A stretch of DNA of 64,000 bases from contig NW_020825289.1 in the NCBI RefSeq assembly GCF_003286085.1, forward strand, positions 3,286,001 to 3,350,000. Reading direction: 5' to 3'. This document shows positions 62,327-64,000 of this stretch, in pieces. This DNA is from Drosophila persimilis (taxonomy: Eukaryota; Arthropoda; Insecta; Diptera; Drosophilidae). Position numbers and translations under genes: made by a program. How positions within the stretch are numbered: position 1 is the first letter of the stretch; every line of letters begins with the position of its first letter. The notes beneath the pieces were generated by a model. The model did no database searches, was not told the origin of the DNA, and saw nothing but the letters and a program-made list of their open reading frames with translations.

Positions 62327-62987
62327 AAGGCCTTTACTTTTAAGATGGAAACACATTTAATTAACAATTGCTCAAACATATGCATAGGTATGTGTGGATT
62401 ATGTGTGCATATACTTATTGATTTGCATTTATGTATGTATATATGTATGTGTATAGTATTAATTAAAAATCTTTCTATACGGTTAAGCTATCAGTCAATT
62501 AATTAAATTAGCTTCGATTTAAAAAAAAAGTAGAAAATGGTAATGTTAAATAAATATGACGTCGGTCGGCTACTCGTGTGGCTAAACTAAATGCGAGTGA
62601 ATTGCGCACGAAAATCAATCGTTTAAATTAATTATGAAGTAGCCTATGTTAATGTTAAATACAAAAGCCTCTTAAGATATGTGGTTTCTCTTGCAATATA
62701 CATACATATGTCGGATAAGAGAGCTTGCAATACGTAATGTCGTATGGTTGATAATACTTTGCCATATGAAAGTGTGTTCGATATTATTTAGTGGACAGTT
62801 TGGACGGTTTGCCAACCACCTTAGGCCATCCACCGCTTACAACACGAAACGCTCAACGAGAATCTTTGGATGCTGGAACTGTGGGAGTACACAGCGCAGA
62901 AATGCGCGACAGCTACCTCCCCCCATAACGCCTTCTATGTCATTTGCTAATGATATTAATACGTAGATGCTTCGCAGCAGCTTCTCT
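62327..62987. other. AGGF1 3' end and intergenic sequence
   Basis: AT-rich DNA with TATGTATG repeats near 62430. AAATAAATATGAC at 62549 may supply a polyadenylation signal for AGGF1. No gene is seen up to the minus-strand Kazal gene. Confidence 0.45.
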
Positions 62988-63283
62988 CTAACAGCTCCCC
63001 GCGGCCTTGACACCTATGAAGAACCCGGTGCTGCAGGAGTGCTGATATACCTCGCACCATGAACTGTATGTGTGGTTGTTGAATCCGCATATTTTGTGCA
63101 CCTGAAAGTGGGAAAGGGCGTTAAGTAAAATGTGTCACATCGTTCCACTCCAGCGGAGGCTCACCAGTCGCTGCTTCGGGCAATTGTACCGACAGGACAC
63201 GCAGCGCGGCAGACGCGTCTCCAGATCCACCAAGCAAGTATCCTTCGGGCCACATATGATGTCAGCGCAGCTCACGCGGTCCG
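62988..63283 (-). CDS. Follistatin/Kazal-type secreted protein, last two exons
   Basis: Two minus-strand exons, 63283-63165 and 63101-62988, join in phase 0 over a 63-bp intron (GTGAGC ... TTTCAG). The reading has a regular cysteine pattern: VSCADIICGPKDTCLVDLET, LPRCVSCRYNCPKQ, then VHKICGFNNHTYSSWCEVYQ, HSCSTGFFIGVKAAGSC and stop. The first part resembles a follistatin N-terminal (FOLN) module; the second has the Kazal spacing C-x6-Y-x3-C-x6-C ending in C. Such modules bind growth factors or inhibit serine proteases outside the cell. The incoming phase is 1, so at least one upstream exon with the signal peptide is missing. It may lie beyond the repeat at 63563. Confidence 0.7.
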
Positions 63284-63562
63284 CTGCAAAATAAATTTCA
63301 CGATTTCACGTATTCAGTTGGCCGTGGTTAAGTTTCTGTTTGGTTTTATGTTTGCAATTTCAGTTTATGGCCAATGTGAAGGGCCCCGGCCCATATCCGG
63401 CTACCCATGAGAACAGAACAACATCAGGTGCTGCCAATCACGGCACTTGAGACGTTACGAACCAGAGCCTCCGTGAAATATGCAAAAAAAAACGTTCTAG
63501 CACCAGGAAGCAAAAGTCATCATCATTTAATCGCAATCTCCACAAGATTCAAGCGCTGTTTT

Positions 63563-64000
63563 TATACCCGATACTCAAAATGAGTATTGGGGTATATTAG
63601 ATTTGTGGTAAAAGTGGATGTGTGTAACGTCCAGAAGGAATCGTTTCAGCATCAATAGCCGAGTCGATTGAGCCATGTCTGTCTGTCCGTCTGTCCGTCC
63701 CCTTCAGAGCTAGAGCAACTATGTTTTGGATCCAGACTTCTGTGAAATGTCACTGCTACAAAAATATTTCAAAACTTTGCCCCGCCCACTTCCGCCCCCA
63801 CAAAGGGCGAAAATCTGTGGCATCCACAATTTCGATGATACGAGAAAACTAAAGACGCAGAATAGTAGAAGATGACTACATTTCTAGAGTGCAAAATCTG
63901 AACCAGATCGTATAATTATTATAGCCAGAATCAAGAAAACAATTTCATTCTTTCTCGCTCTGTCTCTCTCTAACACACAGGTTTCATGGTCGGTTTTGCC
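63563..64000 (+). repeat. 1-kb dispersed repeat family, copy running off the window
   Basis: Begins TATACCCGATACTCAAAATG exactly like 27452 and follows the family to the window end, with a short deletion after GGAATCGTTTC. It probably sits in an intron or the upstream region of the Kazal-type gene. Confidence 0.85.

Overview
This window is nuclear DNA from a Drosophila-type fly. The genes are intron-containing, with short introns and GTAAGT/GTGAGT donors. Promoters carry classic fly elements: TATA plus TCAGT initiators, DRE (TATCGATA), and Motif 1 with Motif 6-like sites. The protein sequences read closely like D. melanogaster proteins. Abundant dispersed repeats not typical of melanogaster suggest another species, perhaps of the obscura group. 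That assignment, and placement on Muller element C, rests on recalled gene locations and was not computed.

Layout. 1-3.3 kb holds the 5' third of Prp8 (-) and its promoter. 3.3-7.9 kb holds dispersed repeat relics and a degenerate non-LTR retrotransposon (-). 8.2-9.9 kb has two small secreted-protein genes whose signal peptides are only completed by splicing. 10.4 kb has a small membrane-type ORF broken by one in-frame UAG. 10.9-17 kb is the antizyme locus (-), with an intact +1 frameshift site UCC UGA U, and SmD3 (+) beside it, nested in the antizyme unit if the D. melanogaster arrangement holds. 17-21 kb is retroelement debris. 21.2-24.5 kb holds EndoG (+) and CCT5 (-), convergent. 24.6-34 kb is a repeat-rich block: a hAT-type MITE inserted in the CCT5 promoter, a decayed gene, a roughly 1-kb repeat family (one pair inverted), and a non-LTR tail with RNase H.

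34.4-43.7 kb is a large secreted PAN/apple-domain gene (-) with two alternative signal-peptide first exons. 47.5-51.9 kb has a 62-residue secreted peptide gene (-), a His/Val-rich secreted cuticle-like gene (+) and a CPCFC cuticular protein gene (-). 54-55.6 kb is Lunapark (-). 57.5-62.3 kb is the AGGF1 homologue (+) with hexokinase Hex-C (-) nested in its second intron. 63 kb has the last two exons of a follistatin/Kazal-type gene (-). The window ends inside another copy of the 1-kb repeat.

Functionally this is a set of housekeeping genes (splicing: Prp8, SmD3, possibly AGGF1; polyamine control: antizyme; protein folding: CCT5; ER shape: Lunapark; glycolysis: Hex-C; mitochondrial nuclease: EndoG) mixed with regulated genes for secreted and cuticle proteins. 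The two classes use different promoters: Motif 1/Motif 6-like/DRE for the first, TATA for the second. The best leads are a shared upstream promoter module at four housekeeping genes, the MITE that duplicated Motif 1 of CCT5, twin hairpin repeats beside antizyme/SmD3, and several small spliced genes.
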